Part shown: piece after piece, positions 7,544 through 16,863 of the stretch
Position numbering within the stretch: the stretch's first letter is position 1
How the letters are laid out: every line of letters begins with the position of its first letter
Assembly: GCA_937872925.1 (NCBI GenBank)
Contig: CALMUT010000085.1
Location: 1-64,000, forward strand
Source: an uncultured Myxococcales bacterium
GTDB taxonomy: Bacteria; Myxococcota_A; Polyangia; Polyangiales; Polyangiaceae
Direction of reading: 5' to 3'
Length of the DNA: 64,000 nt
Program-made: the position numbers and the translations under genes
The notes under the pieces: generated by a model
The model's database searches: none
What the model was told of the DNA's origin: nothing
Seen by the model: the letters and a program-made list of their open reading frames with translations, nothing else

Positions 7544-10500
7544 ATGAGCGAAGCCGTCGACAGCAAAACATCGATCGAAGCTGACGCCGACAGTCCGGAT
7601 GCGGGCGGCGCGGACAGCACCCGAGAAGATGCCTCCGAAACCACTGCAGCGCCGAGTGACGCCGCGGACGGCGCAAGCGTGGGCGTGGAGAGCACGGGCG
7701 CGCAAACCGGTTCAGAGGGCGCGCCGATTTCGACTGAGCAGGACGAACCCAAGGCAGCGGCGATCGCCGCAACCGGAACGTCTGAGCCGGACAGGACGCC
7801 CCGCGCCGCACAGCTGATCCGAGGCGGTCTGATCGCGTTGGTCGGCGCGGCGTTGCCGTTCCTGTGCATGACGGCGGATCGGCAGTTCACCTTTAGCGTG
7901 CCGGTCGGGGTCTTCGGTTTGGCGATCGCCGCAATCGGCATCTTCGACTTGCTGGGAACCTTTGGCGACGCTGAGGTCACCGAAAAGGCCGACATGCGGG
8001 CCCTGACCTCGCGTCTGCTCGAGGCGTTTGCCGCGGGCTCGGGCCTGTTTCTCAGTTTGCGTCTAGCCGTCGCGGGCAGTCTGCCCTACCCGCGGCTCAC
8101 CGCCGGCGTGCTCATTACCGCGGCGTTTTTATGGCTCGTCATCGGCGTTTACCGTATCGGCGAGGCCATCGGTGCGTACCGTACGGATGAAAACGGTTCC
8201 GCGCGGCCGCTGTTGGAGCGTCACGGATTCTGGCTGATCTTGTTCACGACGCTGCTCTACTTGCCGATGTTGGGCAGCTACTCCCTGAGCGATCCTTGGG
8301 AAACACACTACGGCGAGGTCGCCCGGGAGATGCTGTCCCGAGACGACTGGATCAGCCTGTGGTGGGCCCAGGACGGTTGGTTCTGGTCCAAGCCGATCTT
8401 GGACTTTTGGATCCAAGGCGTTTCGTTTTCGGCGCTCGGCGTTGGCTTTCGGCCGGACCAGATGCTGGCGGGAGCTGCCCACGGACGCTTCCCGCAGCCC
8501 GAGTGGGCCGCGCGCTTGCCCGTCTTCCTATTGACCCTCGCGGGCGGGTACTTCTTGTACAAGGGCGCTGCGAAGGCCTGGGGCCGGCGCGCGGGTCTTA
8601 TCGGTGGCCTGGTGCTGGCCACGATGCCGTACTGGTTCTTGATCGGGCATCAGACCATGACGGACATGCCCTACGTGGCGCCGCTCACGGCAGCTATGGG
8701 CCTGTTCTTGTACGGTGTGTTCACAGATCCAAGCGAACAGGTCGGCGTGTACGAGCTGCGTTTGGGCAAGCGTGTGCTGCGCGTTTCAGTGTTCCACTTG
8801 TTGTTCTTCGTGGTCATCCTCGCGGCATTGCCCCAAGTGCTGTACCTGGCTTCGCGCAACTTGACGTTGCAGCTCGACGCGAGCCCCCATGGCTTTCGTC
8901 CGCATCTCGATCAGTTCTTTAGTGGCTCTGGCGGTGGCAATTGTGGGCTGCCGGGCAACGATGACTGCCGCAAAGTGTTGCCGGTCAATCGCGACTTCCA
9001 GCCCTGGCACGGCGCGCTTCTATGGGGCGCTTTGGGCGGCATGCTGCTGTGGATCAATCGCAAAGAGCGCAGCCGCAAACACCTGGCCTACATCGCTGCA
9101 TGGTTCTTCGTAGCGCTCTCCGCCATGGGCAAAGGCGCGCCGGGGCTGGTGCTGCCCATCGCTATCGTGGGCGCGTACATCGGCGCCACACGCAAATGGC
9201 GCGAGCTGACCCGAAGCCAGGCGCTCAGCCTGCTCCTGCTCGTGGCAGTGGTGACATTGCCTTGGTACGTGCAGATGTACATGCGCCATGGCCAGCCCTT
9301 CACGGATCGGCTGCTCTTTCACGATATGTACAAACGCGCCTTTGTGCATGTGCATGATACCAACGTCGGCGATGACGTCAGCTTCCGCTTCTATGTGTGG
9401 CAGCTGGGCTATGGTCTGTTCCCTTGGACGGGTCTGTCGGTAGCTGGGCTCTTGTGGTGGGCGCGGCGCAAGAACGACGGCACGGACCCACGCGGGGATG
9501 CCGGTACGTTCATGCTGCTGTGGTTCGTGATGGCATTTTCGATGTTCACCATCACGCTGACCAAGTTCCACCACTACATCTTCCCGGTCGTGCCGCCGAC
9601 AGCCGTCTTGGTGGGCGTCGTGGTCGACCATCTGCTGGACAGAAACGTCTTGCCGCAGCGGCGCTACCAGGCGCCGTACTTCATCGCATTGACTCTTGGC
9701 ACGGTGTTCCTGGTGTACGGCGTTTCGCGCCTGCTGCCAGGCAGCGTCCTCGGCACGCTCGTGAACGGCGAGCCTGCAGCGCCGGTGCGTTGGGTCGGCT
9801 ATCTCTCCATCGCCATCGGCGTGCTGCTCGGTGCCGTAGGCGCCGTTGGCTTCGGTCGGCCACGTCCGCCCGAGAGCATCGAGCCCGTCGAGCCCAGCAA
9901 GCGTTTCGACGCCAGCATGCTGGGGGTGATCGGCCTGGCTTCCGCGTGCGTGGTGTTCCTGGCAGGGCGGGACATGTTCCACACGCAGCAGGGCGACATC
10001 GAAGGGCAGACGCGCTTGATGCATCTGTTCACTTACAACTACCGGCGCCCTTGGCCGGCCGAAGCCGTGCACTTCGAGGCAATGCTGGCGGCGTTCACCT
10101 TCGCAGCCGTGTTGTTCTCGGTGCTGATCGCGTGGCGCAGGTTTCGTACTCACGCAGCGGCGCTGCTTGTCATTACCGCCGGACTGTGGGCGGCCTGGGG
10201 CATCAACGTCTACTTGGTGAAGTGCGCGCCCCATTGGGGGCAGCGCGAAACGATCCTGGCCTATTACAAAGATCGCCCGGGGCCAGAGGCGCCGCTGGTC
10301 GCCTATCAGATGAATTGGAAGGGCGAGAACTTCTACATGGGCAACCGAGTGCCAGCGTTCGTTTCGAGCGGACAGAAGTTCAAAGATTGGCTCGAAGCCG
10401 AGAAGAAGAAGGGCGTGACCACGATGTACTTCACGACCGAACACGGTCGGAAGGGCTCGCTGCAGAGTGAGCTGGGGAACCCAAAGGACTTCGAGGTTCT

Positions 10501-10552
10501 GACCGGGCCAGAGCTGAACAACAAGTTCATGCTGGCACGCGCGCGCTTCTGA
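7544..10552 (+). CDS. GT39/ArnT-like membrane glycosyltransferase
   Basis: 1002 residues. The first ~85 are acidic and Ser/Ala/Glu-rich, with no membrane segment. Two N-terminal membrane helices follow, then the GT-C core: the first periplasmic loop has the SDPWETHYGEVAREML signature, whose Asp and Glu are the expected catalytic residues, then WWAQDGWFWSKPILDFW and roughly ten or more further helices with FTITLTKFHHYIFP. The family transfers sugars from polyprenyl-phosphate donors to lipid A, proteins or other envelope acceptors. It is longer than typical ArnT (~550) because of the acidic head and extra loops. The next gene begins two bases after its stop, suggesting translational coupling. 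Confidence 0.85.
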   Translation: MSEAVDSKTSIEADADSPDAGGADSTREDASETTAAPSDAADGASVGVESTGAQTGSEGAPISTEQDEPKAAAIAATGTSEPDRTPRAAQLIRGGLIALVGAALPFLCMTADRQFTFSVPVGVFGLAIAAIGIFDLLGTFGDAEVTEKADMRALTSRLLEAFAAGSGLFLSLRLAVAGSLPYPRLTAGVLITAAFLWLVIGVYRIGEAIGAYRTDENGSARPLLERHGFWLILFTTLLYLPMLGSYSLSDPWETHYGEVAREMLSRDDWISLWWAQDGWFWSKPILDFWIQGVSFSALGVGFRPDQMLAGAAHGRFPQPEWAARLPVFLLTLAGGYFLYKGAAKAWGRRAGLIGGLVLATMPYWFLIGHQTMTDMPYVAPLTAAMGLFLYGVFTDPSEQVGVYELRLGKRVLRVSVFHLLFFVVILAALPQVLYLASRNLTLQLDASPHGFRPHLDQFFSGSGGGNCGLPGNDDCRKVLPVNRDFQPWHGALLWGALGGMLLWINRKERSRKHLAYIAAWFFVALSAMGKGAPGLVLPIAIVGAYIGATRKWRELTRSQALSLLLLVAVVTLPWYVQMYMRHGQPFTDRLLFHDMYKRAFVHVHDTNVGDDVSFRFYVWQLGYGLFPWTGLSVAGLLWWARRKNDGTDPRGDAGTFMLLWFVMAFSMFTITLTKFHHYIFPVVPPTAVLVGVVVDHLLDRNVLPQRRYQAPYFIALTLGTVFLVYGVSRLLPGSVLGTLVNGEPAAPVRWVGYLSIAIGVLLGAVGAVGFGRPRPPESIEPVEPSKRFDASMLGVIGLASACVVFLAGRDMFHTQQGDIEGQTRLMHLFTYNYRRPWPAEAVHFEAMLAAFTFAAVLFSVLIAWRRFRTHAAALLVITAGLWAAWGINVYLVKCAPHWGQRETILAYYKDRPGPEAPLVAYQMNWKGENFYMGNRVPAFVSSGQKFKDWLEAEKKKGVTTMYFTTEHGRKGSLQSELGNPKDFEVLTGPELNNKFMLARARF

Positions 10553-10554
10553 CC

Positions 10555-11310
10555 ATGGCGGGGCGCACCTTTGCCATCGGCGACATCCATGGAGAGATGG
10601 ACCACCTGCTGACGGTGATGTCTCGCCTGCCCCGCCTCGACATTGAAGACACGCTGGTCTTCCTTGGTGACTATATCGACCGCGGCCCGAGTTCGAAGCA
10701 GGTCGTAGATTATCTGCGCCGCCTTCCGCGAATGGTGCGCGCCAAGGTCGTCACCCTGCGGGGCAACCACGAAGACGCTTGGCTGCACGTGCGCAAGGAT
10801 CCGTGGCCAGACTTCCTGCGACCGCCCGCGCATGGCTGTTTGGCGGCATATCGCTCGTTCGTGGGTAAGCCGCACCCGGAACAAGGGGAAATGGCCAGCG
10901 CCGACGAACAGGAAGAGTTCGAGAGCGGAAAGTTCTTTCCGGCCGATATCGTGGACTGGATGAACGCACTGCCCTACTGGTACGAGGACGACCACGCCTT
11001 GTACGTGCACGCCGGCCTGCCGAAGCTTCCCGGCGGTGGCTTTGCTCACCCGAGTCAGTTGCCGCACCCACCCACGGCAGTGCTGTGGCTGCGCGATGAC
11101 GACTTCTTTCGCAACTATCGCGGCAAACGCGTCGTATTCGGGCACACCCGCACCGAGTATCTGCCCGAAGAGCTTTCAGGCTACACCCCCGAGGACCCAA
11201 AAGACCTTTGGTCTTACGAGAACGTGCTGGGCATCGACACCGGCTGCGGCAATGGTGGCTTCTTGACCGCCGTGGAGCTGCCTGAGCTGCTGGTATACGA
11301 GTCGCGATAG
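10555..11310 (+). CDS. PPP-family serine/threonine phosphatase-like metallophosphoesterase
   Basis: 251 residues. Motifs in order: AIGDIHGEMD at residue ~7, LGDYIDRGPSSKQVV near 40, LRGNHEDAW near 67, YVHAGLP near 150 and VFGHTRTEY near 190. This is the bacterial PPP phosphatase (PrpA/ApaH-like) layout with two-metal ligands intact, so an active protein or nucleotide phosphatase is expected in the cytoplasm. Its start lies two bases after the glycosyltransferase stop, so the pair forms an operon. It converges on the sigma-54 activator downstream. Confidence 0.85.
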   Translation: MAGRTFAIGDIHGEMDHLLTVMSRLPRLDIEDTLVFLGDYIDRGPSSKQVVDYLRRLPRMVRAKVVTLRGNHEDAWLHVRKDPWPDFLRPPAHGCLAAYRSFVGKPHPEQGEMASADEQEEFESGKFFPADIVDWMNALPYWYEDDHALYVHAGLPKLPGGGFAHPSQLPHPPTAVLWLRDDDFFRNYRGKRVVFGHTRTEYLPEELSGYTPEDPKDLWSYENVLGIDTGCGNGGFLTAVELPELLVYESR

Positions 11311-11326
11311 CGACGTGCTGAGAGCG

Positions 11327-12787
11327 CTACTTCTTTTTCAGCACGCGCCCAATGGTGTTGCGGCCGATGCCGAGGCGCCGCGCGGCTTCCGTCTTGTTCC
11401 CGTCGCAGACCTGGACCGCACGCTCGACGATGTGGCGACTCGCAACGTCGAAGGGCGTGCCGTCAGGAATGAACACGCCGTCAACGTTTGCAGCACCGTG
11501 CACACGGCGCGAAGACGCTGGCAAGAGCTCGTCCGCGATGATGCCATCCGGTGACAGGACCACGGCGCTCTCCACCCAGTGCTCTAGCTCGCGTACGTTT
11601 CCGGGCCAGCTGTGATTGCGCAGCTTTGAAAGCGCGGCGGCCGCCAAGACCGGCATGGGGCGTCCGTAACGCTCGGAGTACCGTTCGGCGAAATGCCGCG
11701 CCAGGATCTCGATCTCGTCGCTTCCGCGTTCGCGCAGGGGTGGCACTTCAATCTCGACGACGCGCACGCGGTAGTACAGGTCCTCGCGGAACGCGCCCTC
11801 TTTGACCAGCTGTTTCAGGTTGCGGTGCGTGGCACACAAGATGCGCACGTCGGAGCTCAACGTCTCGCGACCGCCGACGCGCTCGAAGGCACGCTCTTGG
11901 AGAAAGCGCAGCAGCTTTCCTTGCATTTCCGCCGGCAGCTCGCCCATCTCGTCCAGAAAGAGTGTGCCGCCTTCCGCCATCTCCACTTTGCCGCGGACCC
12001 GGCGATCGGCACCGGTAAATGCGCCGCGCTCGTGACCGAAGAGTTCGCTCTCGACCAGCTCTCGGGGCAGCGTGGTGCAGTCGACCACCACGAACGGACC
12101 CGCCTGACGTTCTGAGTTCACGTGGATAGCACGCGCCAAGAGGCCCTTGCCGGTACCCGTCTCGCCGCTGAGCAGCACCGTCGCGTCGGTTTGCGCGGAC
12201 AGGAAGATCCGCTCGTATACCTTCTTCATCGCGGGGCTGCGCCCGACGATGCGGTTGAAGGGGCCACGCAAGGTGACACCCGGCTCCGACGCGACCTCCG
12301 CGCGCAGGGTTGTCATGCCAATGGCACGTCCCAGTTGTCCGGCTAGGGCGCTCAGAAAGCGCTCGTCCTCGGTATCGAAAGGACCGCTGGTCTTGTTGAG
12401 CAGCTGCACCACACCACGCACGGGTTCGCGCTCGTTCTCTCGGATCGGAACCACAAGCATCGAGCGCGTGGTGTAGCCCGTGGCTTTGTCTGCGCTGGGG
12501 TCGAAGCGGTCGTCGCTAGCTGCGTCATCGACGCGCACGGCTTGACCCGTGCGCGCGACGTATCCCGCCATGCCCCGGCTCAACGGCTGCCGCAGTTCCT
12601 GAAGCTCTGGCAGCACTGCGACGCGCGTGACCAACTCGCCGCCGTCTGCGTCGATCAGCCAAATGCTCGCGCGGTCTGCGCCTAGCGCTTCGGCCATGCG
12701 TTCACAGGCGGACGCCAAAAGCGCGTCCAAGTCCACCTCGCGCGCGAGCAGCGACGAAAGATCTACGAGCAGCGACAGTCGAGACAT
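11327..12787 (-). CDS. Sigma-54-dependent activator with GAF sensor domain
   Basis: 486 residues from the ATG at 12787. Domain order: GAF sensor (about 15-165), AAA+ sigma-54 interaction domain (about 183-410) with Walker A GETGTGKG, the GAFTGA loop that contacts sigma-54, Walker [12 protein letters not shown] and the R-finger region, then a Fis-type helix-turn-helix at the C-terminus (NKTEAARRLGIGRNTIGRVL). There is no receiver domain, so activation probably comes from a ligand or another protein through GAF. It starts two bases after the metallo-beta-lactamase-fold gene stops and is probably co-transcribed with it. Confidence 0.9.
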   Translation of the reverse strand: MSRLSLLVDLSSLLAREVDLDALLASACERMAEALGADRASIWLIDADGGELVTRVAVLPELQELRQPLSRGMAGYVARTGQAVRVDDAASDDRFDPSADKATGYTTRSMLVVPIRENEREPVRGVVQLLNKTSGPFDTEDERFLSALAGQLGRAIGMTTLRAEVASEPGVTLRGPFNRIVGRSPAMKKVYERIFLSAQTDATVLLSGETGTGKGLLARAIHVNSERQAGPFVVVDCTTLPRELVESELFGHERGAFTGADRRVRGKVEMAEGGTLFLDEMGELPAEMQGKLLRFLQERAFERVGGRETLSSDVRILCATHRNLKQLVKEGAFREDLYYRVRVVEIEVPPLRERGSDEIEILARHFAERYSERYGRPMPVLAAAALSKLRNHSWPGNVRELEHWVESAVVLSPDGIIADELLPASSRRVHGAANVDGVFIPDGTPFDVASRHIVERAVQVCDGNKTEAARRLGIGRNTIGRVLKKK

Positions 12788-12789
12788 GG

Positions 12790-13782
12790 TCAGAGGCGAC
12801 TGCGCAAGCGTAGTGCATTTTGGGACTCGGCTGTCTGCGCGCTGCGGCGGTTGGTGGTCGAAACGCGCCGGATCGCCCGGCCTGCGGCCACAGGCCGCCG
12901 CCGCGGGGCGCGGGCCCCCGGGTTTCCGCCCCCGGGGCGGGCCCCCGCCGCGAAGGGGAGCACGATCTCCACCCCCTCTTCCGCGGGGGGGGACCCGCAA
13001 AAGTGTCCCGGTGCCCGCCGCTCTAGGTCGAAGACTTCCTCGTCCGTGCGCTTCGGATCGTGGTGGAAGAGCATGTACTTACCCACACCGGCGCGATTCG
13101 CCAACGCAGCGCCGGCCTCGAAGGTGGAGTGACCCCAACCGACCTTCGACGGACCGCAGAGCCCGCAATACTCCGCGGGCGTGTACTGGGAGTCGTAGAT
13201 GAGCACGTCTGCGCCCGCTGCTAGCTTGCACAGCGTGGGGTCCACGCAGGAGTAGTGCTCTGTGTCAGTCGCGTAGACGACACTGTGGCCAGCGTAGTCG
13301 ATGCGATACGCCATGCTGCCCCCCGGGTGGTTGAGCTTGGCGGCGGTGACTTTGCACGCTCCCACCTCGAAAGATTCCCCGGGGTGCACGTCGCGGGTGA
13401 CGAGGCGTGACGGCACCTGATCCAGACGTACTGGAAACACGGGGCTCTGCATCTGGTGCTCCAGCACTTCGTGCATCGAACAGCGTTCGGCGGCGGGGCC
13501 GATGACGTCAAGCTCCGTATTCGGCAAGTAGATGGGCACGAAGAAGGGCAGCCCCTGGATGTGATCCCAGTGATGGTGACTGAGCAACAGAGTGGCTTTG
13601 ACGTCGCCTTCACTGAGCAGCTGATCGCCCAGCGCCCGCAAGCCCGTACCGGCATCCAGGATGATGCGCTCCGCGCCGCAGCGGATCTCGACGCAGCTGG
13701 TATTGCCGCCAACCTGCGCTGTGGCCGCCCCTGGTGCTGCGATGCTGCCGCGGACGCCCCAAAACCGAATGCTCATGTTCAT
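12790..13782 (-). CDS. Metallo-beta-lactamase-fold hydrolase
   Basis: 330 residues from the ATG at 13782, which has AAGGAGG about 10 nt upstream. MBL features: WGVRGSI at the start, GGNTSC, DAGTGLRALG, the metal motif SHHHWDHIQG (HxHxDH form), NHPGGSMAYRID, YATDTEHY, and LFHHDPKRTDEE near the end. Homologous proteins usually stop soon after a VEI-type strand; here about 55 extra Arg/Pro/Gly-rich residues follow EIVLPFA, encoded by a stretch of C/G runs (12890-13010). That tail may come from a frameshift or read-through. Likely first gene of a two-gene operon with the GAF sigma-54 activator; substrate unknown. Confidence 0.8.
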   Translation of the reverse strand: MNMSIRFWGVRGSIAAPGAATAQVGGNTSCVEIRCGAERIILDAGTGLRALGDQLLSEGDVKATLLLSHHHWDHIQGLPFFVPIYLPNTELDVIGPAAERCSMHEVLEHQMQSPVFPVRLDQVPSRLVTRDVHPGESFEVGACKVTAAKLNHPGGSMAYRIDYAGHSVVYATDTEHYSCVDPTLCKLAAGADVLIYDSQYTPAEYCGLCGPSKVGWGHSTFEAGAALANRAGVGKYMLFHHDPKRTDEEVFDLERRAPGHFCGSPPAEEGVEIVLPFAAGARPGGGNPGARAPRRRPVAAGRAIRRVSTTNRRSAQTAESQNALRLRSRL

Positions 13783-13816
13783 GCTCTCTCTGCCTCCTTG
13801 TTCGGAGACAGACATT

Positions 13817-13831
13817 GCGAACGGCGTGCCG
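13817..13831 (-). promoter_or_regulatory. Candidate sigma-54 promoter for the MBL-fold gene
   Basis: On the minus strand the site reads CGGCACGCCGTTCGC, with GG and GC separated by the required 10 bases. It differs from TGGCACGNNNNTTGC at two positions. It lies 35 bp before the ATG at 13782, leaving room for a short leader holding the AAGGAGG ribosome binding site. Neighbouring sigma-54 activators make it plausible, but chance matches are common in GC-rich DNA. Confidence 0.4.
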
Positions 13832-13885
13832 GCGAATTGCCTAGAAGTTCTCGCAGAGTATGGGCCTTGCGCGGGCTTTTCCGCG

Positions 13886-13925
13886 CCAACTTGGTGCGGC
13901 CAGCTGGCGCGCCGCACCAAGTTGG
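13886..13925. repeat. Perfect 15-bp inverted repeat between two sigma-54-linked genes
   Basis: CCAACTTGGTGCGGC, a 10-base spacer CAGCTGGCGC, then GCCGCACCAAGTTGG. It lies about 55 bp upstream of the candidate sigma-54 promoter of the MBL-fold gene, where an upstream activator site would be expected. It could equally act as a transcript-end hairpin for the activator gene at 14200-15525, though no T-run follows. The rest of the 417-bp gap (13783-14199) holds short GGC-rich repeats near 14110-14180 and no gene I can support. Confidence 0.75.
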
Positions 13926-14199
13926 GGCGAGCCCGGTCAACGGCACACTTTCGGCTGACGTCACGGCGACTTGGCGCGGAAACGCGAGCCCTGACGCACA
14001 ACTCCGACTACGAGCCGCACGGTGTCGGGGTGTTGTTGCGCCAAAATTACTTAGTATACAAACCGAATTTCCGCGCGCCCTACCCCCCGCGCCGTCGATC
14101 GGTTTGTCCCGCGGCCAGCGGTGGCGGCCAGCGGCGCGGCCAGCGCTGACAGCCGCGGCGGCGGTCAGCGGTGGCGGCAACCGGCGGAGTCTCAGCCTG

Positions 14200-15525
14200 T
14201 CAGCGACCCTCGCCCAAACCGTGTTTGCGCATGAGCTTCTGCATCATCTGACGTGAGACTTCGGCCAGCGCCGCCGCGCGGGTCACGTTGCCTTCCGAAC
14301 GCGCCAGCACTTGGTCCAGATAGGCCCGCTCGAAGTCGTCACCCGCTTGCCGACGCGCCAGGCGGAGCGACATCACGCTGTCGCCGTCTACCCAAGTCGG
14401 GCTTGCGCTGTTTGCATCCGTCACCACACCGGTCGTGAGCGGTCGCGTCGGCGTGATGGTCAAGCGTTGCACGGCGTTGCGTAACTCGCGCACGTTTCCA
14501 GGCCAGCGATGGGCACGGAACATCTCCCACACATCCGGCGGAACATCAGAGAGCTGCTTCGGTGGGCGTTCCTGCGCCAAAAAGTGCTCCACGAGCTGCT
14601 CTAGGTCCTCCATGCGGTCGCGCAGGGCAGGCACCAGCACGTGGCCCTGCGCCAGGCGGAAGTACAGGTCTTGGCGGAACGCACCCTTCTGCACCTCCGT
14701 GCGCAGGTTGCGGTTGGTCGCTGCAATGATGCGCACATCGACGGCAATCGTATTGCGACCACCAACCCGGCGGATTTCGCGCTTCTCCAGCACGCGCAAT
14801 AGCTTCGGCTGCAGTTCCAGCGGCAGCTCGCCAATCTCGTCCAGAAATAGGGTGCCGCCGTTGGCCTGCTCGAAGAGGCCAATGTGCGTACCTTGTGCGC
14901 CAGTAAACGCGCCGCGCTCGTGACCAAAGAGTTCGCTTTCGATCACCGTAGCGGCGACCGCGCCGCAGTCGAACACCACGAAGGGTTCCCCACTGCGGGG
15001 CGAATCCGAATGCACGGCTTCCGCAACGAGGTCTTTGCCCGTCCCCGTCTCTCCCTCGATCAGCAACGTGACGTCAGTAGCGGCGATGCGGTCGAGATCA
15101 CCAAACAGTTCACGCATCCGGGGTGCCTTGCCCAGCACATCCCCGTAGCGGTCGAGGGCGACCTGAATGCGCCCGACCGTTTCTTCCAGCCAGTTGACGG
15201 CCAGCCAGGTTTCGCCCAGAGCCACTTGGAAGTCCCCGGACACAAACGCGTCGCGAATGCGCAGCCCACCCAGCATGATGCCGTTGGTCGATGCGACGTC
15301 GCGCACACGCATGCCCAAAGGCGTCGGCTCCAGTTCTGCGTGGCGCCGGCTGACTGTGTCATCCGTCAGAACGATTTCGTTGTCGGGAGCCGTACCCACT
15401 CGAATGGGCAAGCCCGCGCTCTCGTGACTGATTCCCACATTCGGACCGCGCGTCACGCTCACCCGCGTCTTGGCATAGCGCACCACCGTGGGTACGGGAC
15501 GCGCACGAGTCGGCCCATCGCTCAT
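14200..15525 (-). CDS. Sigma-54-dependent activator with FHA domain
   Basis: 441 residues. The N-terminal FHA domain (about 25-110; [33 protein letters not shown]) would bind phosphothreonine, placing this regulator downstream of Ser/Thr protein kinases, a common myxobacterial arrangement. AAA+ domain about 130-365: [25 protein letters not shown] and the [12 protein letters not shown] segment. A Fis-type helix-turn-helix ends the protein ([20 protein letters not shown]). No receiver domain. It sits upstream of the MBL-fold gene on the same strand, separated by 417 bp with its own regulatory signals. Confidence 0.9.
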   Translation of the reverse strand: MSDGPTRARPVPTVVRYAKTRVSVTRGPNVGISHESAGLPIRVGTAPDNEIVLTDDTVSRRHAELEPTPLGMRVRDVASTNGIMLGGLRIRDAFVSGDFQVALGETWLAVNWLEETVGRIQVALDRYGDVLGKAPRMRELFGDLDRIAATDVTLLIEGETGTGKDLVAEAVHSDSPRSGEPFVVFDCGAVAATVIESELFGHERGAFTGAQGTHIGLFEQANGGTLFLDEIGELPLELQPKLLRVLEKREIRRVGGRNTIAVDVRIIAATNRNLRTEVQKGAFRQDLYFRLAQGHVLVPALRDRMEDLEQLVEHFLAQERPPKQLSDVPPDVWEMFRAHRWPGNVRELRNAVQRLTITPTRPLTTGVVTDANSASPTWVDGDSVMSLRLARRQAGDDFERAYLDQVLARSEGNVTRAAALAEVSRQMMQKLMRKHGLGEGR

Positions 15526-15549
15526 GTCGAACTTTTATCACACCGCCGG

Positions 15550-16848
15550 CTAGACGCGGCGTCGCCGCAACGCGGCCAGTCCGGCCACGCCGAATAGCCA
15601 AAGCACGCCGGACCCGCCGCTCTGGGGTCCCGCGGCGAAGATCGCGCAGCTTCCCGAATCGCCGCTGCGCAGACGCCCTTCCTGGGAACCGCCCGCGCCA
15701 CTGCCGCCCGCCCCCGCGACGGGCACGATGGGTCCGCCCCCCGCGGCACCGCCGCCGCCGGGCACGTCGCAGGCGTCGCCAACGCCGTTTTGGTCCCAGT
15801 CGAGCTGTTCGGGATCGTACACGTCGGGGCACACGTCCACGTCGTCGTCAACACCGTCACCGTCGGAGTCGGATTCGCACGCGTCTCCCACGCCGTTCTT
15901 GTTGGCGTCGGCCTGGTCGGCGTTCTTCAGCTTGGCGCAGTTGTCGACGGCGTCGTCAACGCCGTCTCCGTCGTCATCGGCGTCGCAGGCGTCGCCAGCG
16001 CCGTCTCCGTCGGTGTCCAGTTGTCCGGTATTCTTGTCATTGGGACAGTTGTCTTGGGTGTTGGCGACACCATCGCCGTCGGTGTCCGCATCGCCGCAGA
16101 CCGGATCTTTCGCAAAGCCGTCCGCGGGCGACTTCTTCAAACGCTCTTCAGTCTGTGGACCATAGTCGCCGTCTTCCCCGATCTTGTCGCCGGGATTGTT
16201 CAAGTTCCAGAGCTTCTGGAATGCCAAGACATCCTTGCCCTTCAGGTTCTTGATGCCGGATCCGGCGTAGTCGAAGTGCACGGCGTCCGCGCTCCCGAAC
16301 CACTTGAAGCCCTGCGCGGTCAGCGGCGTTTTCCAGGTCGAGTACTGACTGGTGTCGATAGCCAGACCGGATTCGTGGTTCGAGTTGCCCGGGTACGCCG
16401 CGAGCCCGATGCCGCAGCTCTTGATCTGCCCCCAGCGATAGAGCAGATACTGCTGCGCGACGGTGCGGAACATGGAGTTGACCGTCATGCTCTTGCTCGG
16501 GTTCGCGTCGAGGGCTTTGACCAGCGCGTCTCGCGCCGCCGTCTGCATGAAGGGAAATGCCGCGGCGCCGAAGCTGATGTTCGGGCGATTCGGAACCTGC
16601 GCCATGGCGCCTGCGATGTCGCAGTTCATCTGCGCCACGATTTGCTCGGACAGCCCCTTGACGCTGGTGGTCGAGCAACTGCTCTGGGATGCCTGGTACA
16701 CGGTGGATCCCAAGGGCAGCACCACAGTGGCCACGCCCTCTGGCTCCGGAGCGTCCACCTCTTGGCCGCTGTCGGCCTCCAGGGTGCACGCGCCCATGAC
16801 CAGGGGCAGACACACCGACACCAACACAACTCGCAACCGCTGAGACAC
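15550..16848 (-). CDS. LAS/VanY-type peptidase with Ca-binding TSP3 stalk and MYXO-CTERM tail
   Basis: About 432 residues; a GTG at 16848 follows AAGGAG, and a TTG one codon earlier is the alternative. Lipoprotein signal (LPLVMGAC), then a peptidase domain with the metal-binding S-x-H-x-x-G-x-A-x-D signature (SNHESGLAID) and a second motif HFDY, as in D-Ala-D-Ala carboxypeptidases of the LAS superfamily. A short peptidoglycan-binding-like segment (FQKLWNLNNPG, DGDYGPQT) follows, then four to five Asp-rich thrombospondin type 3 repeats (DTDGDGV) and a Gly-rich linker. The end has the invariant-like Cys, a hydrophobic helix and RRRR. It lies 15 bp downstream of the SpoIID-type gene: one operon. 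Confidence 0.85.
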   Translation of the reverse strand: MSQRLRVVLVSVCLPLVMGACTLEADSGQEVDAPEPEGVATVVLPLGSTVYQASQSSCSTTSVKGLSEQIVAQMNCDIAGAMAQVPNRPNISFGAAAFPFMQTAARDALVKALDANPSKSMTVNSMFRTVAQQYLLYRWGQIKSCGIGLAAYPGNSNHESGLAIDTSQYSTWKTPLTAQGFKWFGSADAVHFDYAGSGIKNLKGKDVLAFQKLWNLNNPGDKIGEDGDYGPQTEERLKKSPADGFAKDPVCGDADTDGDGVANTQDNCPNDKNTGQLDTDGDGAGDACDADDDGDGVDDAVDNCAKLKNADQADANKNGVGDACESDSDGDGVDDDVDVCPDVYDPEQLDWDQNGVGDACDVPGGGGAAGGGPIVPVAGAGGSGAGGSQEGRLRSGDSGSCAIFAAGPQSGGSGVLWLFGVAGLAALRRRRV

Positions 16849-16863
16849 CAACGCTCGCTCCTT

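Noticed and set aside
9020-10444. Open frame of 474 codons on the minus strand
   Set aside because: Antisense to the GT39 glycosyltransferase; the translation is His/Gln/Arg-rich and resembles no protein.
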